Shown: in pieces, positions 12,010 through 23,441 of the stretch
Layout of the letters: each line of letters starts with the position of its first letter
How positions within the stretch are numbered: the stretch's first letter is position 1
Assembly: GCA_021234155.1 (NCBI GenBank)
Contig: JAJEKV010000011.1
Span: 22,146,416-22,210,415 of the forward strand
Direction: 5' to 3'
Length of the DNA: 64,000 nucleotides
Source: Isoetes taiwanensis
Taxonomy: Eukaryota; Streptophyta; Lycopodiopsida; Isoetales; Isoetaceae
Translations under genes and position numbers: made by a program
Notes under the pieces: model-generated
The model's database searches: none
Seen by the model: only the letters and a program-made list of their open reading frames with translations
What the model was told of the DNA's origin: nothing

Positions 12010-12803
12010 TGAGGGGCGCCTCGGAGCGTGGTCGAAAAAATATGAAATTTGAGTTGGGGCTGAGCATGACCATTCAGGATTGCCAAAGCTTCAAATTCCT
12101 CCATGTGTGCGGAAGCACTCTGATCCAGAGGTTTGCCTTTAGTGTTGCCAAAAGTGGGATAAGTCGACTTCAAATTATGAGAGGGTGATGAAGGCGGAAC
12201 TGGCGCATAGATAGGTGGATTGGGTTGAGGATAAGTAGAAGCATAAAGAGGTGGTACAGTCTGGGACTGCGAGTGAGGGGGCGGAACCGAAAAGACATGT
12301 GGTCCGGCAAACGCAGCATCTGGTGGGGAAGGGCCTTGGGAGCCATCCTCATTAGGCTTGAGATCAGTGGTTTGATAAACAGGAAGAGCATGCTGAAAAG
12401 ATGGAGAAGACTGATAGTCGTGAACGTGGGTAGGGCCAAAAGACACTTGATGGTAGCCCATCCCACCAGGAGGTGAAGAAGGTTGTGACGGAAGAGGTGT
12501 GTGGCCTGAAGGAATATTGATATAGGTGCTGTCAGGAGTCTGGAAATAGCGAGGTGTGGGCTGAACAGGGATATGTTGTGGAGATTGCGGTTGTGAGCAA
12601 TGACGACACACAGGGGGAGACCCTGGTCGAGAATGAGCACGAGGGGTAGGAGGTGCCGACTGAGCTCGTGAGCGGATACGACCACCCTCAATGTCATAAG
12701 CAGTATCATACATATCCCGAACAGCCTCGCGTCGTTGATGGCGCTCCAGTCGAGCCGCCGTTTGGCAAAGAAGTTCTTCAGGAGTAAAACCTCGAGCCGA
12801 CAT
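12010..12803 (-). pseudogene. Element A gag, N-terminal part
   Basis: The frame opens with ATG at 12803 (MSARGFTPEELLCQTAARLE) and runs into the Helitron 3' end, where the stop (12003-12005) belongs to the inserted DNA. The protein has an Arg-rich start, a long Pro/Ser/Gln-rich stretch and, at its end, FSTTLRGAP. That is the usual gag capsid position just before the segment now found at 6264-5126. It would form the virus-like particle. Its start lies just left of the element's 5' LTR and leader. Confidence 0.7.
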
Positions 12804-13413
12804 GATGGAAGGAAAAGAAAAATCAGACCCGGTAGCGGCGACAGTGTTTGGGGTCTGGGTTCGGGAACTCCTGCAAGACAGCCCTCTGTGAGGACCCTTG
12901 GATCTAACAGGAGAATCCGGGGGCTATGTCACACGGGATTTGCAAGAAGAACAAGAAAAAGAGAAAAGAAAACAACAAGAACAATGAGATCACAATAATA
13001 AGCTTCCTTGATGTCAATGAAGATACATGAGCTCTCGCAATCGAGAGAAAACTGAACTGAGACAAGACTCAAAACTCATCTAAAAACTCATGTGCTAGCT
13101 CTACTCATATATATAGTACAATGGCCTTTGGCCCAATATAGACACTCTGACTGATTTCGGTGCCGACTCCTGGAAGGAGGCCTGATTTGCAGGAATGCTG
13201 GCGGTGCCTCTTGAAAAGCCTGAAATCACGCTGACGCTGACGCGGGCGGTGACGGGCCGTCACTTGTCTGAGCGCCGCCTCTTTATCTGCGTGGTCTGCT
13301 TGGTCTTCTGCTGGGCCTTTGACGACTGACCCGTGCCTGTCTGTGGATCCTTGTTCTTGACTTGGTCCGTCGTATGCATGAATAGTCCTATCCCAGGAGG
13401 CACAGGACTAACA
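12804..13413 (-). mobile_element. Element A 5' LTR and leader
   Basis: On the minus strand the LTR begins TGTTAGTCCTGTGCCTCC at 13413, has a TATA box (plus-strand 13106-13115) and a leader, then the gag ATG at 12803. The inner LTR border is not certain; 12.88-12.91 kb is likely. I could not identify a primer binding site with confidence. Confidence 0.6.
13106..13115 (-). promoter_or_regulatory. TATA box of element A LTR
   Basis: CTATATATATG on the minus strand, about 300 bases upstream of the gag ATG and inside the LTR. This is the likely retrotransposon promoter. Confidence 0.6.
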
Positions 13414-13975
13414 AATATAGGAACTTAACTCTATTGAAAAGATCAACTTTTCGTTAATTACTTATTATGTAATTATAAGGCTATATTTATAAGCTATAAC
13501 GACTATTATTATAAAAGTATACACATATAATATTATTACAACAGATTTAGGAGTTCATAGTTAAGTCTAAAATCTATGACTCCTCGTAACGTGCTCCCTC
13601 CTCCATGCTTCCCTTCACTGGCCTGCACAAGTAGCACATTATGTTATTTAAGTTAATAAGTTTGTGGTTTTAGGGGACCACCCCCCTAATTACCTCCTTG
13701 AGCCGAACTACTAGCTGAAGGTTACCCTACTACCTTGTACTCGATCATGGCCCCATAAGGATTTGAGCTTAAGGACCATTTCCATGATCGGGTGCTACCT
13801 TGTACACGATCCCCTTGATCGAGTACACCCGCAATGCCTCATGCCCCTGAGGGTTTAAGCTAGGGAACGTCTCACGATCCCATCATCGCGCATGATCACT
13901 CATACCTCACCATGACCCCCCTATGGTTAGGTGCACGTGTCCTGCATCGTGGCATAGAGATCATCCGAATGATGG

Positions 13976-14270
13976 TCTCATCATCGCCCACCATGCCACT
14001 CTTCCTCTCACATGACCCTCCTGGTCATGCGCACTCTTGGTACGTGGTAGCCTAGAGAATGCCTTTAGAGCGTATCTCATCATCACCCACCATGCCGCTC
14101 TTCCTCTCACATAACCCTCCTGGTCATGCGCACTCTTGGTGCGTGGTGGCCTAGAGAATGCCTTTAGAGCGTATCTCATCATCGCCATGCCGCTCTTCCT
14201 CTCACATGACCCTCCTGGTCATGCACACTCTTGGTGTGTGCTGGCCTAGAGAATGCCTTTAGAGCGTATC
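13976..14270. repeat. Three tandem copies of a unit of about 99 bp in element F
   Basis: Units start TCTCATCATCGCC at 13976, 14075 and 14174. Each contains CTTCCTCTCACATGACCCTCC and GAATGCCTTTAGAGCGTA. The equivalent place in element C (about 23225-23350) has a single copy, so the array expanded in F. Confidence 0.85.
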
Positions 14271-14364
14271 TCATCATCGCCTACACTTCCAAGACTTTGG
14301 CATATGCACTCTACTAGCCCGAATGCATATGCCTTACTAGGGCTATACTAAGACATACACTTAA

Positions 14365-14736
14365 CTAAGCACCTGGCAAGTCGGCGTCGACCAGCTCGGA
14401 GATGACTCGACCGTCGAACTCCTTCATAAAGTCCGGGTATTGCCTCTCTAGATCCTGCTTCAATACCCAAGTTGCGTCTTCCACAGACAAATGCTTCCAA
14501 GTGACCAAATGTTGGAGGAATTGAGACCTTCTTGTCTTCTTGAATGCCTTGTCGAGGATTAACTCGGGCACCATTTCAATTTGTTCCTCCGTCATCTCCA
14601 ACAAAGTTGGAGTTTCCAAAACTTCCTCCAGGTTTGGAGTGTGCCTCTTCGACAAGCTCACATGGAAGATCTTGCAGACTTTAAGATGTGCAGGCAAGTC
14701 GAGCTTGTAGGTTTGGCTCCCTACTCACTCCAAAAT
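14365..14736 (-). pseudogene. Element F integrase C-terminus with chromodomain
   Basis: The frame contains HLKVCKIFHVSLSKRHTPN followed by a chromodomain-type segment (RRSQFLQHLVTWKHLSVEDATWV). It stops at 14365, 37 residues after that segment. Such domains at the integrase end of chromoviruses are known to steer insertion to chromatin carrying modified H3. Element E broke the frame at 14736; the upstream part resumes at 50717. Confidence 0.8.
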
Positions 14737-16259
14737 TGTGACGGCCCCAGCTCCTATACGATGCCCTGATCGTATACAAACTGGAGATCATCCCTCAAAC
14801 CAGCATCTGCTCGCTGACATGAGGTCGTCCACCTAACATCGGGCTCTTGCTGGTGGCCAAGAACCCGACGGGGAAGAATGGACGTGTCATTCATCCCGCA
14901 TGAGCACATGACATCAATCAACAATAACATACCCACCTCGAAGGGTGGTCCACCATATCACAGTAGCTGCAACAACACATCAGTACATCAACATAACATG
15001 GGGAAATCCTACCCAGGCTCAGACTCTTGGGGAAAGACTGACGGCTTGGGTCTCCGGATAACAATGCAGACAGAATTCATGGCAAATGGATTTGGCTGGC
15101 ATAGAAACATGGTCGTTGGGTAGTCCACTCCATCCGCCCCTCCTGTGCATACTTTGCAGATAGGCTGAAAAGTATTGGAGCCTGACCGTAGCCTGCCGGG
15201 TTCATAGCCAAAGGGGCTACTACTGGGTTGCATCTCCCCAGCTCCCGATGAAGCAGGAGGAGATCACTCTCCTCCAGAAGGTTCATGCCAATCACAGGCG
15301 AGCTAGAGAGCCACTGCTCGTATACGACTTGAACCCCTAGAAGATGACGCATCACCCAAGAGGTGTCGAGCCCATATCCTGCCCTCACGCAGTGCCAGGG
15401 TATTAGGCCTAGCCCACAATATTCCCCGGCCGTCGCTACGCACCAGAGGGATCAACTGTGATCAGACAAGCCCTTGCTTGTCAGCCGGTCTAGCTCCGCC
15501 ACCCACAGCCAGGCGGGCTCTTATGCACAGGCTGCATTAATTGGGAGTTATGGGCAAAAACTAGGATCATACAACTACTTGGGCTCTGGGTCTCTACCCC
15601 CCTTCCCAATACACAAGAGTGGCGCATAGAATGACAAAACATCATCTCAACAGAACTGAAAATAATAGAATACATCTATTCTAATCTACCTAATCATACA
15701 TGGTTAGGTCCTTTGTTAGTGTCTATCATTCTTAGGCTGTAGGGGTCACCTATAGCTAAGAATGAATACGAATCCTACAGAATGAGAGCTGAAAACTCGG
15801 ATTTAACTATCGGATCAACCACTAACCCGCTTCTTGGCTGGCTCCCACTCCTCTGAAGGCGTCCATGCTGCTGGTTCCCGAGACTGCTGGTCTTGGATCA
15901 AGCTGCAACCTAGGAATTCCGGTTCCTCTGCTACTGTTCAGGCGAAAGGGCCTCCAATGCTGCTCCAATCCGACCTATAGGGGCTGGAAACCGAAAGGGT
16001 TTCCCTTTTAGGGTTTATGTCCCTTTATCCCCACGAATTTAGGGCTGGTCCCTTTTGGTCAATGGGCCATTGCCACATGGCAAGAAGATGTTATATTCAC
16101 ATGTGGCCTTAACATGTGCAATATAATGGTTCACAGGGTCGTACCCTAGGGTACTACCCCCTTATGGTCGCTGTGTACATGTCGTCTGAGTCGACATGTA
16201 CTAGTGACGTGTTGGTATAATATACGTATTCATACCGTATATTATTCTGGAACGTCACA
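14737..16259 (-). mobile_element. Element E 3' LTR
   Basis: Pairs with 49170-50711. It is clearly the same sequence, with small indels and a replaced stretch near 14861-14895. Target duplication AAAAT is at 14732-14736. Confidence 0.95.
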
Positions 16260-16272
16260 TTCTCCCCACCTT
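16260..16272 (-). other. Element E polypurine tract
   Basis: AAGGTGGGGAGAA on the minus strand directly precedes the 3' LTR. It is the expected primer for plus-strand cDNA synthesis. Confidence 0.85.
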
Positions 16273-16941
16273 GGATTGATGCTGTCCGCAGCATCACGAG
16301 TCTCCCCACCTTAGAACGACCCTGCACAAAGCTTATTGAACTCTTTGGATACATGCAATTAACACAATTATTATAGCATAATACTTAAAGTTATAATTGT
16401 AATGTTTACAATCACCACGTGGTAAGGCATTTAATTTATGCCTTACTTCAATTATCAATTATAATATCAAAATTAATCATGACAAAATTGTTCTTAAGGT
16501 TCTCGTTCCTCTTGTAGCATTTATTCACTACATATGTTACAAGTTCTTGTAGTGCAACCTCCCGCCGGTTCGTCGTTCTATTGGCCTGCAGGTTCAACAC
16601 TACATTAGTACATGATTACTTATTATAAGGGTTGGTTGTTAGGGAACCACCCATTAAACACAATTATATGAATGCAATGTATATCTCCCCAGCATAGGAA
16701 GATTATGCTTCTTCCATCATGGCCGTGGAGACATCGCCCTATCGTGCCTAGGATGCCACTCATGCCTACACCTTTAGTTGCTTTTTGTGTGAAGGTTGGT
16801 GTCCTCCCCGTAATTTGGGCGTGAAGGATCCTTCCCGTGATAAGCATTGACTAGAGGTGCTTCCCTATTATGCATCTGAATGAGCTCTTTTCTCTCAAGC
16901 TGACTACTTCCGTGGCATCGGAAGTAGACTCCTATGTTACC
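16273..16941. other. Element E 3' untranslated region
   Basis: Between the integrase stop and the PPT. No coding potential or repeat was recognised. Confidence 0.6.
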
Positions 16942-18479
16942 TCACTCATCCATCGGTTCGGAGTCGACCACTTCGGTGACGAGCCGACCCTTACATTGCT
17001 CCATGAATTGTGGGTACTGCTTCTCAAGATCTTGATTGTAGTACCCACGTAGCGTCCACCACTGGTAAGTGCGTCCATTTCACAAGGTATTGGAGAAATT
17101 GAGATCTTCTCGTCTTCTTATAGGATCGGTCGAGAAGAAACTCAGGGACAATCTCAAGCTGATCGTCCGTTAATTCCAGTAAACTCGATGTCTCCAATAC
17201 TTCCTCTGGATTAGGAGTGTGTTTCTTTAGGAGACTTACGTGAAAGACTCTATGGATCTTCAGGTGTGCTGATAAGTCTAATTTGTAGGCTTGGTCGCCC
17301 ACTCTTTTGACAATTTTGAATGGACCAGCCCACCTTGGAGCAAGCTTCTTGCAATTGCCGATGCGGAGCTTTGCTTGTTTGACTTTTATCTTCAGCCAAA
17401 CATTGTCCCCTACTTTGAACTCCCTTACTGTTCGGTGCCGATCAGCTATGCTCTTTTGTCGGCTTCTTGCTGCTAAGAGGTATCCTCGCACCTCCTCAAC
17501 CAATTGTTGCATCTCGGCTAACATCTGCTGGGATACTTCTACCTTGGACACAGGGTTGTGCCAAGTGTCTGGTGTCACGCACTGATAGCCGTAGTTGATC
17601 ATAAACGGTGACATTTGGGATGACTCCTGCTTAGTGCTATTGTATGCAAACTCAACCAAGTAGATGAAGTCATCCCACTTTGATTGCTTGTTCCAGACAT
17701 AATTCCGCAACATATCTTCAAGTATCCGATTGGTGCGCTCCGTCTGCCCATCCGTCTGAGGATGATAAGCCGTGCTCATTGACAATTTCGTTCCGATGGT
17801 GCTGAAGAGATCCTGCCAGAATGCACTCATGAACTTCGAATCGCGATCAGAGATTATTTCTCTTGGCATCCCATGGAGTCTAAAAATCTTCCTTGTGAAT
17901 AAGACAGCCGTGTCTAAGGCCGTGTCTGTGCTCCTACAAGGCACAAAGTGCGCCATTTTCGACAATTTGTCGACTACGACCATTAAGGCGTCTTTGCCCC
18001 TTATGGTTCTAGGGAGCCCTGTAATGAAGTCCATGCTGATTATCTCCCACTTGGAGTTTGGTACTGGCAATGGCTCTAATGCCCCTGGAATTCGTAGTTG
18101 CTCCGCCTTGGTCTGCTGACATAGCTGACACTCGCGTATGTATCTTGCTATCTGCTTCTTCATGCCTGGCCAATAGTAACTACTCCTTATCTTGAAGTAG
18201 GTTTTCGTAAAACCTGCGTGGCCGGCTATTGGGCTGTTGTGGGTGTCGTGGAGGATCAACCTTCTGACTCCAGATGATTCTGGCACGCACAACTTATTCT
18301 TATGGTACAAGAGATTTCCCTCCTTCTTAAAATGTTTGAAGGTTTCTCTCTCCTTGTCTGTTCTTGCCTCCTTAGAAAGGCTTGCCCATACTTCCTGAAA
18401 GTCCCTGTCCGTTGGCAACGTTTCTTCTATTTTCTTGCCAAACTCACTGGTGAGTGTTGATATGGCATTGCAATGCACT
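16942..18479 (-). pseudogene. Element E integrase with C-terminal chromodomain
   Basis: The HHCC zinc-binding domain (HDTHNSPIAGHAG ... CQLCQQ) is followed by the catalytic core with the three acidic residues visible: SMDFITGLP, IISDRDSKF and QTDGQTERTNR. Then come the GDNVWL segment, FHVSLLKKHTPN and a chromodomain (SQFLQYLVKWTHLPVVDATWV). The open frame stops at 17024 because of a one-base shift. In the next frame the protein continues (QDLEKQYPQFMEQ) to a stop at 16942, matching the ends in C and F. It integrates the cDNA; the chromodomain should bind modified histone H3. Apart from that shift it looks intact. Confidence 0.9.
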
Positions 18480-19830
18480 CTTGTTGTTAAGGGATGTCTT
18501 GACAGAGCATCTGCAACCACATTGAGTTTCCCTGGCTTGTACACAATCTCGAAATCGTACTCTTCCAGGAACTCCATCCATCTTCTCTGCCTCAAATTCA
18601 ACAATGGTTGCGTGAAGATGTATTGTAGACTCTGATGATCAGTATCTAATTGGAACTTCCTTCCCAATAGATAGTGTCTCTAGATCTTTAATGCTCTTAC
18701 CACTGCCAATAGCTCCTGATCATGTGTCGGGTAGCGAGTCTCGGCGTCGTTCATCTTCCGTGAGTCGTATGCTACGACTCTTTCCTCTTGCATTAAGACT
18801 GCTCCCGTCGCAATCTTGCTAGCATCAGTTGCAACTAGCTTGTCCTTCTCTGGATCTGGCAACGTTAAGACGGGGGCGGTTGTTAAGGCTTCCTTCAACT
18901 TCTCAAATCCTGCTTGAGCCTTCTTTTGCCAATGTGCCACCTAGTCTTTTAACTTTTCTGCCTTGGTGAGGTCCGTCAAAGGTGCTGCTATCTTAGCAAA
19001 GTTCTTGACAAACTTTCTATAATATCCTGCTAAGTCCAAAAAGCTCCTCACTTCGTATATGTTCTTTGGTGCTGGCCATTCAATCACTGCTTGGATCTTT
19101 GCGGGATCGGTGGAGATGCCATCTGCTGATATGATATGCCCCAAGTATTCCACTCTTTCTGTGGCGAAATGACATTTTGACAACTTCGCATAAAGCTGGT
19201 GCCTTCTCAGCTTCTCGAGTACCCTTCTCAAATGCTGAATGTGCTCCTCCAGGGACTTGCTATACACCAAGATGTCATCGAAGAATACGATGACAAATGT
19301 GTCAAGGAATTCCTGAAAGATATCGTTCATGAGTCTCATGAATGTTGCTGGGGCATTAGATAAGCCGAATGGCATCACTGTGAATTCATAGTGTCCATAT
19401 CTCGTCCGAAACGCCGTTTTGTGGATATCTTCCTCCTTAATCCTGATTTGATGATAACCGGACCTTAAGTCTATTTTGGAGAAGACTCTGGCACCTTGTA
19501 GCTGATCCATCAGATCATCCGCTCTGGGTAAGGCATACTTGTTCTTGATGGTGTGTTTGTTTAATTGACGGTAGTCAATACACATCCTCAAGCTTCCATC
19601 CTTCTTCTTGACGAATAAGATGGGGGCTCCGAACGGAGAGACACTAGGCCTTATGAACCCTAGGTCTAATAGCTCTTGCAATTGCTTCTTCAACTCTGAT
19701 AGTTCGTGAGCCGTCATTCTGTACGGTGCCTTACTTGTGGGCTTGGTGCCTGGTTCGAGTGCAATTTCGCACTCTACTCCTCTATATGGTGGAAGTTCCT
19801 TGATTTCATCAGGAAACAAGTCATGGAACT
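18480..19830 (-). pseudogene. Element E reverse transcriptase and RNase H
   Basis: RT blocks are complete: [50 protein letters not shown] and the catalytic FFDD ([13 protein letters not shown], near 19279). RNase H follows: VATDASKIATGAVL, a typical YPTHDQELLAVV, and LDTDHQSL. Two in-frame TAG codons interrupt it, at 18941 and 18680. The second replaces the usual Trp in ALKI(W)RHYLLG, so it is a TGG-to-TAG change. Otherwise conserved, so decay is recent. Confidence 0.9.
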
Positions 19831-20420
19831 CCTTTATTAACTTGGCTACCTGCTTGGGTAGCTTGCTTACTGATTTATCTTCTTTATCCTCTGGCGCTTC
19901 TTCTTCGGCAAGTTCTAATTTGAAGATGTATGCAACTTGCTGCCTTTTCATGCATCTAAGTAACTTCTTACTCGACATGCATTGCATTATAGGTGTTACT
20001 TCCTTACCTGTAATCCCTATGATTTTCCCGTTGGGCGCCGTTAGCTTCAGCTTTCGCTCCCCACAATCTATTTGGGCTTTTGCCGGGTGGAGGTATTCCA
20101 TACCTATTATGAGGTCATATTTTCCGATGTTCATGATCTCTGCCCCCATTTCAATGTTGATGCCAGGTAAGTCTATATTGAAATTCACCCTCTTGCCGGC
20201 AGTGTGTCTGATGGCTCCGCTAACTAACACTACTGGCCTGGGCTTAGACTTCACTGTTTTCAACTTTAGCATTTCGGCCATCCTTGGTGACGCAAAGTTG
20301 TGGGAACTGCCACAGTCTATGAGGACTATAAAAGATTTTGCGGCTATCTTACCAATTGTAGATATTACTTGGTATTGGCTCGCTGCGCTTTCTGTATCTA
20401 TGGCGGCAAAGATATGACAC
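19831..20420 (-). pseudogene. Element E protease
   Basis: The retropepsin active site appears as [11 protein letters not shown] near 20320, where relatives normally have D-S/T-G; here the middle residue is Cys. The flap/C-terminal element [10 protein letters not shown] follows. It would process the gag-pol polyprotein. The Cys change may reduce activity. It is in frame with RT downstream. Confidence 0.75.
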
Positions 20421-20922
20421 TCACCATGGATAAAGTCGCGTCCTTCGTCCTCCTCTTCTTCTGGCGGGGTCTCCCAACCTCCCATCTCTGCAAGTGCTAC
20501 ATTCATCACGAACGGGCAGTTGTGTGTTCTATGCCCCGGCTGGAAGCACCGGAAGCACAACTGCTTTTCTATGCATTCTTGCCACTTTTCCTTCGGAATG
20601 GAGTTGAGAAACTGCTTGACTGTCTTTGAGTAGTTTGAGCCTCCCCCCCTGTCCTCTGTCTTTGAAGCTGACCTGCTTTTTATCTGGCTGCTTCCATTGA
20701 TTTCCCGAGTATGGCGTCTTGGCAGGTGACGGACTGGTTGCTCTCGGGCTCTGGCCTCTATACCCTTTTCCTTTGTCATACCACTACTTGGGTTCACTTT
20801 TCTGGGGTCCCGATCCTTGTAAGCTTATGGCCTTTGCTTCGGCCTCCGATACTGTGCACGGGTTCAGGGCCCTGACTAATTTCCGTAGGTCCTCATTCAG
20901 GCCCTCCACATAGCCTTCCACC
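20421..20922 (-). pseudogene. Element E gag, C-terminal part with zinc knuckle
   Basis: From the element C junction, gag resumes with VEGYVEGLNEDLRKLVRAL. An in-frame TAG (before WYDKGKG) follows, then a frameshift at a G6 run near 20650, and then an intact CCHC knuckle [14 protein letters not shown] (20557-20516). Removing element C and one CCACC copy rejoins this in frame with the N-terminal gag at 43825-44606. Gag forms the particle and the knuckle binds RNA. Confidence 0.85.
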
Positions 20923-22552
20923 TGTGACGCTCCCTGCTAAACATACGGCGCCCGGCCGTACACTCGGCAGGAAATCCCCCGTCCGGCTCAATAACCGCAC
21001 AGGCCCTTCGCCTATCCCGCACTCTGGAACCTCCGTAGTGCGGGAAGGGGACACGAAGGTGTCTTGCGCGCCCTTCCCCTATGGGCTCCTATCACAGCGG
21101 AAGCATAAACACGTCAGAACTAGCAATACAATACAATATGCTACCCCGAAGGGTAGCTCAATCGCATATCCATAGATGCAAAGAACATAATCATATGCCA
21201 TAAAACATGAGGCTCCTACCCGTGGCTCCGACACATGAAGGAATCGACTGACTAGATAGGCCTCAAGATAGAGCAGACCGAGTCATAACAATGGCGGGGC
21301 TGGCATAAGACAATGGCTAGGGTTGACCACTCCATCCGCCCCTCCTGTGCATACTTTGCAGATGGGCTAGATCAAGCTGTGGCATGACTCTAACCTTCCG
21401 GATACACAATCCCATGGCATCACCCATCGGGACTACTCCAGGTTGCATCTCCACGTCCGGCCGAGGTAGGAAGGGTTGCATCTCCCCTTCCCGGGGTCTA
21501 GAGGCTCCACGGGCGGCTAGAGAATCGCGTGACGACACACACGATTCGCACCGACCAACCCCCAAAACAAGAGCCAAGCCGACACTTGCAACTCTTGAGA
21601 GGCAGGCGGCACCATTGCCCCTGGAGGTGTCGGACCCATGCTCGCCCACACAAAGTGACCGACCATAAGCCTAGCCCACCGTGGGATGCCCCCGGCCCCC
21701 ACTTTCGGCGGGGATCCACCCTCCATCTTGCCTCTAGCCCCGTTGTGTAGTGCTGAGTCACATCATAGCTTCCATAGCCCGGTGGGTTCCTATGCACAGG
21801 CCGCACTAATAGGAACTAAGGGATCTAATCTAGGAGCATACTACATATGGCTCTAGGTCTCTATCCCCCTTCCCAATACAAGAGGAGCAAACATGATCAA
21901 CCATCATCACATAACATCATATCCTGATAATCATAATAAGAACATCTTAACCTAATCATACATATCTAACTAACAGTTAGGGTTCCTTGATTAGGGTTCA
22001 AGATGTTCAACAAAGGTTCTAGGGTGGCTCTACTCTAGACACGAAATACTAACCCATCTGGAGTGCTAACTTCCAGATGATCTACCAAGAGCACTACTCC
22101 ACATACCTGCTCCAGAAGCACTCCCTCTCAATCCTGGCATCTCCATGGTCTTCGAAGTGTTCGAGGTAGCTCCTACTCCTGCTGATGCGCTCACACTCCC
22201 GGGGCTGCTGTGCTAGGTTATGCCACAACAAACGGTTCTCGAAATGGAGTTTCGAGCGCGAAGAGGTTCCCAGACTGCTGGAGCTAGAAAAGAGGCCTAG
22301 GGTTAGGGTTTAGGCCTTTATAGGTTAGGGTTCACATGTTATGCCACGTGGCTCCAATAGGGTAAGTCCGTGTGGCGGGTGCCCAATGGGTTAAGGCCAC
22401 ATGGAAAATGGTCTTAACCTAAGGTTGGCTAAGTTATATGAATAACTTAGTCATGCCCAATCTATGGTATACAAGGCTATGAAGATAGACTTGTATAGTG
22501 ACGGGTCCAGGAATATACGTATTTATAGCGTATATTCCCCTGGAACGTCACA
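20923..22552 (-). mobile_element. Element C 3' LTR
   Basis: 1630 bp; pairs with 42191-43819 (1629 bp). The two are almost identical except for a block near 21370-21720 that holds most of the differences. Confidence 0.96.
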
Positions 22553-22567
22553 TTCTCCCCCCCTTAG
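22553..22567 (-). other. Element C polypurine tract
   Basis: AAGGGGGGGAGAA on the minus strand, immediately before the 3' LTR. Confidence 0.85.
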
Positions 22568-23441
22568 GACAATGCTGTCCTCAGCATTGCGCTAAGGTGA
22601 CGAACCTACTCTAATCCTGCAAAAGCACACAATAAGAATACATGAACTTAACTCTATTGAAAAGATCAACTTTTCGTTAATTACTTATTATGTAATTATA
22701 AAGCTATATTTATAAGTTATACAAAATTATATAGCTATAACAACTATTATTATCAAAGTATACATATATAATATTATTACAACAATTTTAGGAGTTCATA
22801 GTTAGTCTAAAATCTATGACTCCTATCTTCTCGTAACGTGCTCCCTCCTTCATGCTTCCCTTCACTGGCCTGCACAAGTAGCACATTACGTTATATAAGT
22901 TAATAAGTTTGTGGTTTTAGGGGACCACCCCCCTTACCTACCTCCTTGAGCCGAACTACCAGCTCAAGGTTACCCTACTACCTTGCACCCGATCATGGCC
23001 CCATAAGGATTTGAGCTTAAGGAACATTTAAGATGCTCCTATCATCGCCCATGATCAAGTGCTACCTTGTACACGATCCCCCAGATCGAGTACACCCCAG
23101 TGCATCATGCCCCGAGGGTTTCAAGCTAGGGAACGTCTCACGATCCCATCATCGCGCATGATCACTTTAACCTTCACCATGACCCTCCTACGGCCAGGTG
23201 TGCGTGCCCGCGATCAGCGGCATAGAGAGCATCCGATCGATGTCCCATCATCGCCCACCATGCCTCATTCCTCACTCACATGACCCTAATGGTCATGCGC
23301 ACCTCTTGGTGCGTGTTGGCCTAGAGAATGCCTTAAAGACGTATCCCATCATCGCCCACACGTTCCAAGATTCTGGCACATGCACTCTACTAACTAGAAT
23401 ACATGAGCCAGAACTTAAGGCTCACTAAGAAACATACTAAG
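22568..23441. other. Element C 3' untranslated region
   Basis: Non-coding. It matches element F 13425-14364, except that F has two extra copies of a 99-bp unit. Confidence 0.75.

Larger units (their letters stand above)
1..13413 (-). mobile_element. Element A: decayed Athila/Tat-type Ty3-gypsy LTR retrotransposon, left end outside the window
   Basis: Reading right to left on the minus strand there is an LTR ending at 13413, a gag start at 12803, gag zinc knuckles near 5.5-5.9 kb, a DGGS-type protease, reverse transcriptase, RNase H and integrase ending near 1090. The DGGS protease and the DHFPLPF...FGLSNSPSTFQR type of RT are usual in the Athila/Tat branch. Several frameshifts show it is dead. 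Its gag is interrupted by a Helitron-like insertion (6265-12009). The right LTR abuts the 3' part of element F at 13413/13414, so A probably inserted into F. The matching left LTR is not in the window. Confidence 0.8.
13414..14736 (-). mobile_element. Element F, 3' part (continues at 50717-55576)
   Basis: The sequence from 13425 is clearly similar to C's region from about 22650 (shared GAACTTAACTCTATTGAAAA), and both run into an integrase C-terminus/chromodomain frame. F is cut on the left by element A's LTR. On the right it is interrupted by element E at a duplicated AAAAT (14732-14736 and 50712-50716). Its 3' LTR is not in view. Confidence 0.85.

Noticed and set aside
13976-14270. CRISPR-like direct repeats
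   Set aside because: Contiguous 99-bp tandem units without spacers, in a plant retrotransposon.
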